NCBI GenBank assembly: GCA_963723235.1
Contig: CAVRPV010000011.1
Span: 186,001-250,000 of the forward strand
Direction: 5' to 3'
DNA from: CAIRTM01 sp963723235
Lineage (GTDB): Bacteria > Desulfobacterota > WTBG01 > CAIYCZ01 > CAIRTM01
Length of the DNA stretch: 64,000 nucleotides
Part shown: piece after piece, positions 55,774-64,000 of the stretch
Numbering within the stretch: position 1 is the stretch's first letter
How the letters are laid out: the number at the start of each line of letters is the position of its first letter
The notes under the pieces: generated by a model
Databases searched by the model: none
What the model saw: only the letters and a program-made list of their open reading frames with translations
What the model was told of the DNA's origin: nothing
Program-made: the position numbers and the translations under genes

Positions 55774-57093
55774 TTATGGCGCGGTATCCCGGATCACGAA
55801 GGGTTCGGCATGCACCGGGGTTTCCTTGAGAAAATAAAAGCACAGGGCCGCGACAACGGAGATTATTGACCAGAACAGAAAAACGGTGGCGAAATCCGAG
55901 GAGCCATCCTCGCGGATGGTTACCAGGTAGCCGGCCGCAAGCGGCGATAAAAACGCTCCGAACTGTCCAATACCGTTGGCGAAACCCATGGCCCGTCCCA
56001 CGACTTCTTTGGGGTAACGATACGATGGATATGCCTGAATAACACTCCAGTTAAGATTGATGAAAAAACCGCCCAGCAGCAGCAAAATCAGCAGCGGCAG
56101 TGTCTGCCCCTGCGGTACCTGGCCGATCAGGTACAGAACGGGAACGCAGCCCAGGTAAGCGATCAGGCACAGTATCCGCGGCCGGCCGCCGAAAAATTTG
56201 TCCGCAGCCACGCCGCCGAAATACTGCGCTATGATTGCAGCCAGATACGGCAGCCCGGCCATCACCCCCATGGTTTTTATGTCGTATCCATGGGACTTGA
56301 CCAGGAAAAAGGCGATCCAGGTTGTCATGCCCCAGTAAATCATGAGCTGCATGAACCAGGCTATGGAATAGAGGTAAAATTTTACATCAGTGCTGATGAT
56401 TCTGGTGGAATAGCGCATTCCCGTAACTGAGGCGTCTTCGCCAATGGATTCAACAATCATGTCGAGTTCTTCCTGCGCCACGACGCCTTTTTCAAAACCT
56501 TCGCGCGGGCTGTTGTAAATGAATTTCCACAGCAGGAAAATGCCCAGCAGGCCGGGAACGGCCAGACAGAAAAAAACAGGCCGCCAGTTGTTGTTGAAAA
56601 ACGTCGCAGCTATCCAGGTCACCAGTATCGGGGTAACCATCGGGGAAATGCCGAACGTTGTGGAGAAAAAACCGTTTGCCCGACCCCTTTCATGCGCAGG
56701 GAACCAGTTGGCAATGGTTTTTATGGAGGGCGTATAGTGATGCCCCTCGCCAAGTGCCAGTCCCAGCCTGAGAATAAAGAATTGGGTGAAATTTTTGACC
56801 AGACCCGTAAAAAATGTAATGACCGTGAAAATAATGATGGCAATGTTCATGGTTTTTTTTGAGCCGATACGGTCACTCAGGATGCCGGCTGAAAACTGGG
56901 CCAGGGCATAGCCGAAGAAAAAGATGGAGCCGAGCCAGCCGAGCTGGACAGTGGTCAACTGCAGGTCTTCGCCGATATAGGGCAGCAGGGTTAAAACCGA
57001 TATGCGGTCAAGATAATTGATCACATACAGCAGCCAGATAACCAACAGAATTATATGGCGGTATCCCCATGTCTTTTTTTGAGCAGAATGCAT
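55774..57093 (-). CDS. MFS transporter, anion:cation symporter type
   Basis: A 439-residue major facilitator protein with 12 helices. The N-terminal ILLVIWLLYVINYLDRISVLTLLPYIGEDLQL and DRIGSKKTMN loop are typical of the ACS family, which imports organic anions such as sugar acids, tartrate or phthalate. The central cytoplasmic loop (residues 195-235) is charged. A perfect 9 bp inverted repeat lies upstream. The substrate is unknown, and no catabolic genes accompany it; rpoH follows after only 18 bases. Confidence 0.88.
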   Translation of the reverse strand: MHSAQKKTWGYRHIILLVIWLLYVINYLDRISVLTLLPYIGEDLQLTTVQLGWLGSIFFFGYALAQFSAGILSDRIGSKKTMNIAIIIFTVITFFTGLVKNFTQFFILRLGLALGEGHHYTPSIKTIANWFPAHERGRANGFFSTTFGISPMVTPILVTWIAATFFNNNWRPVFFCLAVPGLLGIFLLWKFIYNSPREGFEKGVVAQEELDMIVESIGEDASVTGMRYSTRIISTDVKFYLYSIAWFMQLMIYWGMTTWIAFFLVKSHGYDIKTMGVMAGLPYLAAIIAQYFGGVAADKFFGGRPRILCLIAYLGCVPVLYLIGQVPQGQTLPLLILLLLGGFFINLNWSVIQAYPSYRYPKEVVGRAMGFANGIGQFGAFLSPLAAGYLVTIREDGSSDFATVFLFWSIISVVAALCFYFLKETPVHAEPFVIRDTAP

Positions 57094-57265
57094 GCAGGAA
57101 ACTTTCTTGTTGTGTGTGATGTTCCGGTCAGCGCCGCATGTGCCGGCTGTTTGGCTTGATAGTCGCCCGGCAGGGTTCTTCGAATCCTCCTTTGTGCAGC
57201 TGCGGCTGTTGGTTCAGTCGCCGTGTATGCATGTGATTATTTACTGCGCGCACAAAAACACATAA

Positions 57266-57287
57266 AAACATAATTTTTATTATGTTT
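57266..57287. promoter_or_regulatory. Inverted repeat upstream of the MFS gene
   Basis: AAACATAAT and ATTATGTTT flank TTTT, a perfect 9 bp palindrome about 175 bases upstream of the MFS start, between it and the end of mltG. It could be an operator or part of a weak terminator for mltG. The binding protein is unknown. Confidence 0.35.
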
Positions 57288-57326
57288 CAAGAAAATAGTA
57301 AAAACTGTGACCGCATGTCTGCGGTA

Positions 57327-58413
57327 TTATTTGCTTGGGTTTTCAGGCGGAGGAGTGACTGTCAACGCTTCGGGATGCTCCGGGGTGCTCCGGGCTCTTT
57401 GATATTCTGCAACCGCCCGGTTATGTTCCTGCAGGGTGCGTGAAAATTCATGCGAGCCGTCATTGCGCGATACAAAAAACAGGAAATTCGTTTTGGCCGG
57501 CTGTAAAACCGCCCGGATTGAGAGGCGGCCGGGACTGCAGATGGGACCGGGCGGCAGGCCGTAATTGAGATAGGTGTTATGCGGCGTTGGCTCTACAAGG
57601 TGCCTGCGGCGCAGGCGTTCATTGAATGAAGGATCAAGCAGCACCTGTCCGTACACCACGGTCGGATCGCATTCAAGGCGCATGCCCTTTGCCAGTCGGA
57701 GCAGAAATACCCCTGCGATGAGCGGCCGTTCATCGGCTTTGCCGGTTTCAGCCTCAACCAGTGAGGCCAATGTGACAATCTCATGTTCGTTAAGTTGTGA
57801 CGGTTGTTCCGCCAGCTGTAATTCCTCGGCAAAAACCTGACGATAGCGCGCAACCATTTTTTTGAGGATTGATTCGGCCGTGGCATCCTGGCTGAAAAAA
57901 TAGGTGTCCGGAAAAAGAAAACCTTCAAGCGAATTGCCGCTCAGGCCCAGATCTTTTATGAAATCAGGATCGGTTATTTTCTCCAGAAGCTCCTCTTCGT
58001 CCGCCAACCCGGTTGCGGCAATGATGCGGGCGGTTTCAAATATCGTTCGTCCTTCAGGCACGGTGAATGGCTGCAGTCGAACCAGACCGCGCCGGAGCCG
58101 GTCAAGCACGTCCAGGGGACTGAGCGCTGTGTTGAATTCGTAGGTGCCGGATTTGATTGCGCGCGCGTCGCCCTTGATGCGCGCCAGTACCTCAAACATC
58201 CTTGGCGACGTGATCACATCACGGGCGAGCAGTTCAGTGCTCACCTGCCGCAGGCTGCTTCCGGCGGCGACAACAATCATAACCGGGTACTGCGTGCTTG
58301 TATGTGGGGTCGTGCAAAACATGTACAGCCGAAGCAGCGCTGATGCAGTCAGCAGCGAGACCGGCACACAGGCAGGGTAATATCAGCCTGCGTGTAATCT
58401 GAACTGCTTGCAT
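57327..58413 (-). CDS. mltG: Endolytic murein transglycosylase MltG
   Basis: Inner-membrane enzyme that cleaves nascent peptidoglycan glycan strands, about 361 residues. After an N-terminal helix comes a LysM-like part (VVAAGSSLRQVSTELLARDVI), then the YceG catalytic domain with the catalytic Glu in LASLVEAETGK and the signature DPTVVYGQ, PHNTYLNYGLPPGPICSPG. The frame containing the catalytic domain opens only at a GTG (58367). An ATG at 58413 in another frame gives a better membrane anchor (MQAVQITRRLILPCLCAG), implying one frame change near 58370. The C-terminal tail is Pro-rich. Confidence 0.88.
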
Positions 58414-58766
58414 GCGCGGATTCCACTTCAACGATATGTTGCTCCAGAGTTTGAATGACCATCCTGCATCGCCTCTGAGCCGGCGCATGGAATTTTTACG
58501 ACCTGTATGCGGGCCTCTGCGGCTTTGCATGAGGCGTTTTTTGCGTGAGAGCTTATCGGCTTTGCCGGATTTGTCAATAATAATCAGGACTTCACCGGGG
58601 CCGCAGGATGAGCATATGTCGTGCAAGCACCGGTATCAGGCAGCGATTTTTTCGTTGATATTCGTCATCTGTTTTCCTATAGTCGGTTCATTCCGGGAGT
58701 TTGCGTATTGAATCCGGTATAGGTGGTATGGCTCAACAGGGGTAATTTTTTTAGAGGCTGCACACC
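58414..58766. other. Intergenic region, no gene recognised
   Basis: About 350 bases between divergent mltG and the bilin-reductase remnant. A minus-strand stretch (58668 leftward) can be read MTNINEKIAA, then a TGA, then a Cys-containing segment (DICSSCGPGEVLIII). It resembles no family I know, so I do not call it. Confidence 0.35.
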
Positions 58767-59462
58767 ATGAAGTTCCTGGCAGAGTATTCATGATGATACA
58801 TTTACCGAGTTGAACCGCCGCTACCAGCTGAGCGCGGTTGATTTAAAGCATCCGTTTCCTGAGCGCCCCTGGCGGCATGCTGGGATTGTTGAAGTTTGAC
58901 GGTGAGGCCTATTGCACCGAGCGGTTTGTGCGCGCACTGTTGTCTGAAAACGTCGGTTGCCGGCGATCGGCCCGCTCATTGCTGTTGTGTCCCCGGATTG
59001 AGTATAATTTTCCTGTTTTTTCCAATGAAACAATCGTGATGGGCCGGCAGGTGCTGTTCCTGGTTGATGTGCAGCAGGTTTTTCCGGCGCCTGCACGCGG
59101 TATGTCCGGCCTGTTTGATGATTTACAGGCCATTCGTTCCCGCTATCCGGAATTTGCTGAAATCCGGCAGTTGTCAGGGGGGAGATAGCCCGCAGTTTTT
59201 CACCGGCAGCAGTATATGTGAAGCTTGACCCCAGCGGGATGTCGGGGCCGGTGAGCTTCTGCAGCAGTACCTGGCCAGGTATCTTGACGCGCTTGATGCA
59301 GCGCTGCCCGTTGAGGACGGATTGCTTACATGCGCCCGGCAGGCTTTTGATGATTATGCGAACCTGGTGATCGAACATGATCCGGCCATGCGTTTTTTGA
59401 GGCGCATGTTCGGCAACGCAGGCGCGCGTGAGCGGGCATATGACATGTTTTTCGGAAAGTAG
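58767..59462 (+). pseudogene. Probable ferredoxin-dependent bilin reductase (PcyA/HY2 family), disrupted
   Basis: Pieced together, about 230 residues: MKFLAEYS, LNRRYQLSAVDLKHPFPE, FDGEAYCTERFVRALLSE, SLLLCPRIEYNFPVFSNE, VLFLVDVQQVFPAP, LFDDLQAIRSRYPEF, PQFFTGSSICEA, ELLQQYLARYLDAL, and a tail DPAMRFLRRMFGNAGARERAY. Order and spacing match the bilin reductase family: a (C/P)xxxYxxPxF core, a middle DxxxVFP stretch, FF(S/T)P-like, a YLxLYL helix and an FG..W/R...F end. Family members reduce biliverdin to phytobilins. Frame changes are needed near 58790, 58870 and in a G6 run near 59180, plus an in-frame TGA at 59226 where relatives have Arg nearby (CGA to TGA). Probably decayed. No phytochrome or heme oxygenase is seen. 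Confidence 0.5.
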
Positions 59463-59474
59463 CCCTGGACGCAA

Positions 59475-59745
59475 CGATTTTATTTTATCGGCGCTGGTCC
59501 AGGTGGACCCCGAGCTTCTGACCCTGAAGGGCCGGCAGATTGCCATTGTGCGGGAAGCCGGCGTGCATTGTGCTGTGGTGTCGGGCGTCAGCTCAGTGTT
59601 TGCGGCCGCGGCCGCGCTGCAGTTTAAATGTACCCGACCAGGCGGAACCCAGACCTTGATTTTGACCCGCCGGGCTCAGCTCTCCCCAAAGGCGCATGAG
59701 CGCCCCATTGTATTGCTCTCGAGAGTGGGGGCTGCACTCCCGTAA
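59475..59745 (+). pseudogene. CobM-like tetrapyrrole methylase remnant
   Basis: Remnant of an S-adenosylmethionine-dependent tetrapyrrole methylase, most like precorrin-4 C11-methyltransferase. The start RFYFIGAGPG must change frame near 59500 to continue PELLTLKGRQ. It then jumps directly to AGVHCAVVSGVSSVFAAAAAL and TQTLILTRRA, omitting about 80 residues that normally include the RLHTGD region. The C-terminus is also short. It cannot be functional as read. It begins 13 bases after the bilin reductase remnant, suggesting a former tetrapyrrole-related operon. Confidence 0.5.
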
Positions 59746-59840
59746 TTACTTGCCGTATTGTTTTTTTCTGTGTATGCATATATATAATGCAATAGGTATC
59801 GTTTCCAGAAGAGACAGTGTAAACAATAGGAGGTTATGCT

Positions 59841-61817
59841 ATGAAACGAATGCTGCTCAGTACTATGTTCGGCACGATTTTCAGCTGTGCTTTTTTTGTC
59901 AGCCGCGTCCTGGCAGGCGATCCCTGTTTTATAACCCTGCCAGCCGGACAGGGATCAGGCGCAGCAGCAGTTGCCATCGGGTCTATGCCGGCTGAGGCGA
60001 CAGAAACAATACTGCTTTCGGACAAGGACTGTGACGGGCTGCCCGATTCAGCCTGTCTTGAGTGCACACCAGCCTATGATGCGGACAATTGCCGTAAGAA
60101 CCCAAACGGTCCTGATCTCGGTACCTGTACGGCAGGACTAGCAGAGTATCACTGGGGGAAACGTGCAGCATTGATGCTGAGTGCGGATCGGGCGGCGCTT
60201 GCAGCATGGCGCAGGAGGATGCCGACGCTGACGGTTATGGCGATGCCTGCGATTACTGCAGCGGCAGCGGGGTTTATGATATGGACAGTGACGGCCTGTG
60301 CGACGGGGATGATAATTGTCCCACAGCCCCGAATCCTTTGCAGGAGGATGCCGACAGCGACGGTCATGGTGATGCATGCAGCGGGGCAATTGACCGGACG
60401 GCGCCGATCGCATCCTTCAGCGGCACCTGGCATGAGATCGGCCGGCAGGTCGGTCGTGAGTATGCAGACAATATTATACAGTTCGGCCAGCTTTTCCAGA
60501 TGATCCTGGCCGGCTTCGGGCCTCCGGGCTGGACGCGCAGGATTATTATAATGAAACAGAGGCAGCTTATTCCGCAGAGCGTTAAGGATCACTGATGGGC
60601 ATGGCCGAGGGGCTTGTCGAGGTTCGTCCCATAAGCCCCGCCATTGCGTGGGATCTTGTGCTCACGCAGAACATGGCTGTTGATCTGCTTAATATGGCCA
60701 ACAACATGTCCCCTGTTCCGAACCCGCCGGTAGCGCTGATTTTGAATATGCTGCGCGGCTGTACGGGTTTTGCCGTATCCTCCGGCGCGGGAACATTTCT
60801 GTGCCATAACACGGATGCGCAGGGTGTTGCCGGAGTCAACACCTCAACGATAATGTACTGGTATCCCTCCAACGGGGACTATGCCTACCTGACGTTTGAC
60901 CCGCCGGGCTGGGCTGACGTGGCCTTCGGGCTCAATGAAAAGGGTATTGCTGTTACCGTGAATGCGGGCGCCCCGAATTCTGACGCAGTGATCGGTTATT
61001 ATTATACTTTTATGACACGCTATGCCATGGAGCATGCTGCAACGCTTGACGAGGCGGTAGCGGTTTTTGAAGATGTATTTGACCGTGACGAGACCTTCGG
61101 TCCTACGGGTGCGCTTATTCATTTTGTCGATTTCAATACCGGCAGGATGGCGAAAATTCAGCTGCGTTCCGGGGTCATGGAGGTAACCTATGGTGAGGAG
61201 CGGGTGCCGGGGGTTGTCAGCATCGGCTCGGCAAATCACTTCGTCGGCGATTTCAATCCCGACCCATCGTATTATTCGAGTCCTCATGGATGCGCTATGA
61301 CCGTCTGCTTGATTTGCTGAATGACGGTGCGGCATCCTTTGATCTTGAGGGTTGCTGGGATATCCTGCGCGATACCCATGACGGCACGCCGGAGGACGAC
61401 GGACTGGCGGACTACAACACCATTTCGAAGCAGGGCGACTTCGGCAGTAGTTCTACCAACTTCGGCACCATATTTACCAAAGACGGCATGTACTATGCCC
61501 TTGGAAGGCCTGACGCATACTTCGTCCAGTATCCGGAGGCGCAGTTCGTTCCGGGTGTGCGTGCCCTGACCGTCAGGCACAAGGAAATACGTTCAGAAAC
61601 GCTGAATAAGCCCAAAAATATCGTGCTGCATATTAACGGCAGTGAGGGCTTTGATCCCTGTGGCAGGATTGATCTGGGTCCGCTTTCGTGGAGGAAAGTA
61701 TCGTTTAATATGAAAAAAAGAGGGCTTAAGATTAAGGCCATTGTGCCTGCAGGACTTAAACCGGGCAGCATTCAAATCAGTGTTGGCGACTACATCGGCT
61801 GGGTTCAAGTCAGATAG
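59841..61817 (+). pseudogene. Secreted C45-type N-terminal-nucleophile hydrolase with TSP3-like repeats, disrupted
   Basis: Exported protein of about 658 residues when rebuilt. A strong AGGAGG precedes the ATG; the signal peptide ends near SRVLAGD. A Cys/Asp-rich region with calcium-binding thrombospondin type 3-like repeats follows (DADADGYGDACD, DMDSDGLCDGDDNCP, DADSDGHGDAC). Next is a C45/acyl-coenzyme A:6-aminopenicillanate acyltransferase-like domain (GTWHEIGRQVGREYADNI; nucleophile region RGCTGFAVSSGAG and CHNTDAQG). The last 85 residues resemble the end of the kelch protein. Disruptions are frame changes near 60140, 60525 and 61285 and an in-frame TAA at 60583. The nonsense codon plus shifts favour real decay, though local error remains possible. 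Confidence 0.65.
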
Positions 61818-62186
61818 GAGTATACTTTCGTAGTGCCGGGCAGCGGTATATAATTATTTATACTGGCCCGGCACACAGTGTACGGGTTTTGGCTGTGTTT
61901 CTATGCGAAATATGTCTGATCTGATTTAATTGGACAAAAATGTATCAACATTAAAGCACCAGCGGGGCGCGGTTCTTGCGGCACCAGGTTATGTGTTCGG
62001 GTTTTAGCCTGACCACACTGTATTTTTTCGATTGACTCCTCTATTCTTGACAAGGTGGTACTATCCTTGCAAGATTAATTAAGGCAGGTAATGACAGGCG
62101 GAGTTTAAGCTCGCGAGGGTAGCTTAGCGTGTTAATAGCTAGCTTTGGAATAAAAAGCTTGTACGCCATGAAAGGATAGAATTGCT
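61818..62186. other. Intergenic region with hairpin, upstream of purF
   Basis: About 370 bases. GTGCCGGGC (61833-61841) pairs with GCCCGGCAC (61866-61874) around an AT-rich loop that is itself partly palindromic; there is no T-run. Further on, TTGACA at about 62048 may be part of the purF promoter, but I could not find a well-spaced -10. No purine riboswitch was recognised. Confidence 0.4.
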
Positions 62187-63584
62187 ATGCAGTCTGATTT
62201 CGATGATCACTGGCATGAAGAATGCGGTGTTTTTGGGATATATGGTGATACCGAGGCAGCCGAAAAAACCTATCTGGGCCTGTATGCCCTGCAGCACCGC
62301 GGACAGGAGAGTTCCGGGATTGCATCGACTGACGGCACTACTATTGTTCTGAAAAAAGGCCTCGGGCTCTTGTGGTCGGTGTTTGCAGATCCGACTGCCA
62401 TGCCGCGCCTGAAGGGCAGTGCCGCCATCGGCCATAACCGATACTCCACCCGGGGCGTAAGCGATATCATTAACGCTCAGCCCATCTGCATCGAGTCCCG
62501 GTTGGGCATGATGGCGCTTGCCCATAACGGGACCATCACCAATGCAAGTGAGCTGCGCCGCAGCCTGCAGCAAGCCGGGGCAATCTTTCAAACAACCTCG
62601 GACAGTGAGATCATGCTGCACCTGATGGCCCATTCACGCGAGCAGGCCTTTATGGATATTCTCAGGGATGCGCTCACTCAGCTGCAGGGCGCATTCAGCC
62701 TTGTGCTGCTTACTCCTGAGCGGCTTATCGCCGTGCGCGACCCGTTCGGGTTCAGGCCCCTGTCACTCGGCAGGCTTGGGTCTGCGCATGTGGTTGCCTC
62801 GGAAACCTGTGCCTTCGACATTATCGGGGCTGAATATATCCGCTCAGTCGAGCCCGGTGAAATTCTTGAAATTGATGCAACCGGCCTGCGCACGCATCGG
62901 CTTGATCCCGCGCCGCGCCAGTGCGCCTGCATTTTTGAGCATATTTATTTTGCCCGGCCCGACAGTTTTGTGTTCGGTGAGAAGGTCGACAAGGTCCGCA
63001 GGCGGCTCGGTAAAGAGCTTGCACGGGAGGCGCCCTGCGAAGCCGATATCGTGATTGCGGTGCCGGACTCGGGCAACACGGCAGCTCTCGGCTATGCGCT
63101 AGAGTCCGGCCTGCGCTATGAAATCGGCCTCATACGCAATCATTATGTTGGCCGTACGTTCATAGCCCCGCATCAGGACAAGCGCAAGCTCGACGTGCGC
63201 GTTAAGCTCAATCCGGTCCGGGGCGTAGTCGGGGGTAAGCGGGTGGTGCTGATTGACGACTCCATCGTGCGCGGCACCACTATGCGCCAGATCGTGCACC
63301 TGCTGCGCTCCAAGGGCGCAGCAGAGGTGCATGTCAGGATCAGCTCCCCGCCTATCGGGTACGCATGCTACTACGGCATTGATATCTCGGACAAGGCCGA
63401 GCTGATTGCCAGTTCGCGCAGCGTTGACGCTATCAGGGACTACATTGAGGCTGACTCGCTGGCCTATCTGTCAACACAGGCGATGCTGCGTACGGTAGAA
63501 AACGGCAGCAGGTACTGCACAGCGTGCTTTACCGGCGATTATCCCGGACCTGTGCCGGTCGGTTTTCAGAAGATCGGGTTTTAG
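62187..63584 (+). CDS. purF: Amidophosphoribosyltransferase PurF, Fe-S type
   Basis: First enzyme of purine synthesis: glutamine plus PRPP gives phosphoribosylamine. The 465-residue protein has a short propeptide before the nucleophile Cys13 in EECGVFGIYG (N-terminal nucleophile glutaminase domain, to about 230). The phosphoribosyltransferase domain has the PRPP motif VVLIDDSIVRGTTMRQ near 350. Cysteines matching the [4Fe-4S] ligands of the Bacillus-type enzyme are present (CACIFEHIYFA, YACYYGI, YCTACFTG), so an oxygen-sensitive cluster is likely. No other pur genes are in the window. Confidence 0.95.
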   Translation: MQSDFDDHWHEECGVFGIYGDTEAAEKTYLGLYALQHRGQESSGIASTDGTTIVLKKGLGLLWSVFADPTAMPRLKGSAAIGHNRYSTRGVSDIINAQPICIESRLGMMALAHNGTITNASELRRSLQQAGAIFQTTSDSEIMLHLMAHSREQAFMDILRDALTQLQGAFSLVLLTPERLIAVRDPFGFRPLSLGRLGSAHVVASETCAFDIIGAEYIRSVEPGEILEIDATGLRTHRLDPAPRQCACIFEHIYFARPDSFVFGEKVDKVRRRLGKELAREAPCEADIVIAVPDSGNTAALGYALESGLRYEIGLIRNHYVGRTFIAPHQDKRKLDVRVKLNPVRGVVGGKRVVLIDDSIVRGTTMRQIVHLLRSKGAAEVHVRISSPPIGYACYYGIDISDKAELIASSRSVDAIRDYIEADSLAYLSTQAMLRTVENGSRYCTACFTGDYPGPVPVGFQKIGF

Positions 63585-63853
63585 CAGGCACGCAGAAATT
63601 TTATTTTTGAAACAAAAATGAACCGCAATTTACTTTATAGACAAAATTGTACAAAAATATGTCCTACCTTTTTGTGGCTATTGCCCGCATAAAGCGCCGT
63701 ATGCTGTTCCAGGCAACATCGGTGAAATAATTTTATGTACATACAATGCTTACTTTTTTGACTCGGCATTGTTTTTGCAAAGTACTCTCATAGGAGAAAA
63801 TTTTTTATTTTAAGCGCGATTGGCGCTGATTTCAGCCAAGAGATGCAAACATT
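63585..63853. other. AT-rich region upstream of the last gene
   Basis: About 270 AT-rich bases with no open frame of note. A palindrome TTGTACAA lies near 63647-63654. The ribosome site of the following gene is not obvious. Confidence 0.35.
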
Positions 63854-64000
63854 ATGAAACCAGAAGAAGAGTTTAAAAAGAGCGCCGGCGATATTAAAAT
63901 TATTGCCAATGCTGCTGAAAAAGACATGTACAGCCATGATATCGGCGATGTGCCGCATATCATGACACAGACTTTTTTTCAGACGCAGCCTGATTTTGTC
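63854..64000 (+). CDS. FAD-linked oxidase (GlcD/lactate dehydrogenase-like), partial
   Basis: The first 49 codons of a gene cut by the window end. MKPEEEFKKSAGDIKI is followed by DMYSHDIGDVPHIMTQTFFQTQPDFV. The segment Y-S-x-D-x-x-D-(I/V)-P followed by PD.V is the usual start of FAD-binding oxidoreductases of the glycolate oxidase/D-lactate dehydrogenase group, just before the FAD-binding fold. Nothing more can be said about substrate. Confidence 0.55.
   Translation, partial: MKPEEEFKKSAGDIKIIANAAEKDMYSHDIGDVPHIMTQTFFQTQPDFV

Noticed and set aside
58500..58668. Minus-strand reading MTNINEKIAA, TGA, then a Cys-rich stretch, as a small selenoprotein
   Set aside because: No recognisable family, no redox motif around the TGA, and the only nearby hairpin has a two-base loop too close to the UGA.
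59217..59228. A Cys followed two codons later by an in-frame TGA (a CxxU-like pattern) in the bilin reductase remnant, suggesting a second selenoprotein
   Set aside because: Family alignment places an Arg at or next to this position, so CGA to TGA is simpler. The gene also has several frame changes, and the downstream hairpin (CCCC/GGGG) lacks a SECIS-like loop at the right distance.
60583..60585. In-frame stop in the C45-type gene as a possible recoded codon
   Set aside because: It is TAA, which has no known selenocysteine role; a nonsense mutation or error is the plain explanation.
1..64000. tRNA, rRNA, CRISPR, prophage or complete insertion sequence
   Set aside because: Scanning by eye for T-loop motifs, direct-repeat arrays, integrase or transposase motifs found none. 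Only short non-coding palindromic elements are present. A tRNA or RNA-family search would be needed to exclude small RNAs.

Overview
This 64 kb window is bacterial chromosomal DNA, moderately GC-rich and about 90% coding. It has no rRNA, tRNA, CRISPR array, phage or complete insertion sequence that I can recognise. The gene set suggests a Gram-negative, probably anaerobic or syntrophic lineage close to Deltaproteobacteria/Desulfobacterota: a tungsten-type aldehyde:ferredoxin oxidoreductase, a lipid A-type acyltransferase, RpoH, Wzm/Wzt polysaccharide export, secreted kelch and Cys-rich proteins, and palindromic intergenic repeats of a kind I associate with that group. No marker settles the taxonomy, so this is inference.

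Layout. 0.1-8.7 kb: a GAF histidine kinase diverges from a fused anthranilate synthase (TrpEG), followed by NAD kinase, RecN, a GNAT acetyltransferase and a frameshifted YhcH-like gene. 8.7-16.2 kb: a CHASE4-GGDEF protein, a DUF3795 protein, a Kef-type cation/proton antiporter, the aldehyde oxidoreductase and a flavin-type protein. 16.5-21 kb: an LtaS/OpgB-like sulfatase-fold enzyme flanked by duplicated terminators, then a broken ActP/DUF485 acetate-permease operon. 21.7-24.8 kb: an Hsp33-like redox chaperone, a DsbA/FrnE-family oxidoreductase whose first active-site Cys codon is UGA (probable selenocysteine), and an N-acyl-D-amino-acid deacylase. 24.9-33.7 kb: a giant cyclic beta-1,2-glucan synthase. 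34-37.6 kb: a compact set of small envelope- and osmotic-stress genes (SYLF remnant, DUF3185, DUF3309, CsbD, Spy-like, triple BON, Thivi_2564, surface-repeat protein). 37.7-40.8 kb: a broken radical SAM gene and two NarL-type regulators, one with a degenerate receiver. 41-46.6 kb: DEAD-box helicase with a terminator-bearing leader, CBS protein, QueF, CoA-disulfide reductase-rhodanese and a lipid A acyltransferase. 47-49.3 kb: secreted kelch/Cys-rich protein. 49.4-58.4 kb, all minus strand: Wzt, Wzm, a glycosyltransferase, a BatD-like gene, DnaJ, RpoH, an MFS transporter and MltG. 58.8-61.8 kb: a decayed block holding a probable ferredoxin-dependent bilin reductase, a CobM remnant and a secreted C45-type hydrolase. 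62.2-64 kb: PurF and the start of an FAD-linked oxidase.

Themes. Envelope and osmotic adaptation dominates (cyclic glucan synthase, possible phosphoglycerol transferase, BON/CsbD/Spy cluster, Kef antiporter, MltG, Wzm/Wzt). A second theme is protein quality and redox control (RpoH-DnaJ; Hsp33 with the UGA-containing FrnE; CoA-disulfide reductase).

At least fifteen genes carry frame disruptions. These are clustered rather than even: a 7.8 kb open frame is clean, while three shifts fall within about 120 bp of actP. Some genes may be true pseudogenes and others local sequence errors. The best candidates for new biology are the UGA-containing FrnE next to Hsp33, the bilin-reductase remnant, the repeat family that supplies stop codons, and a C-terminal module shared by two secreted proteins.
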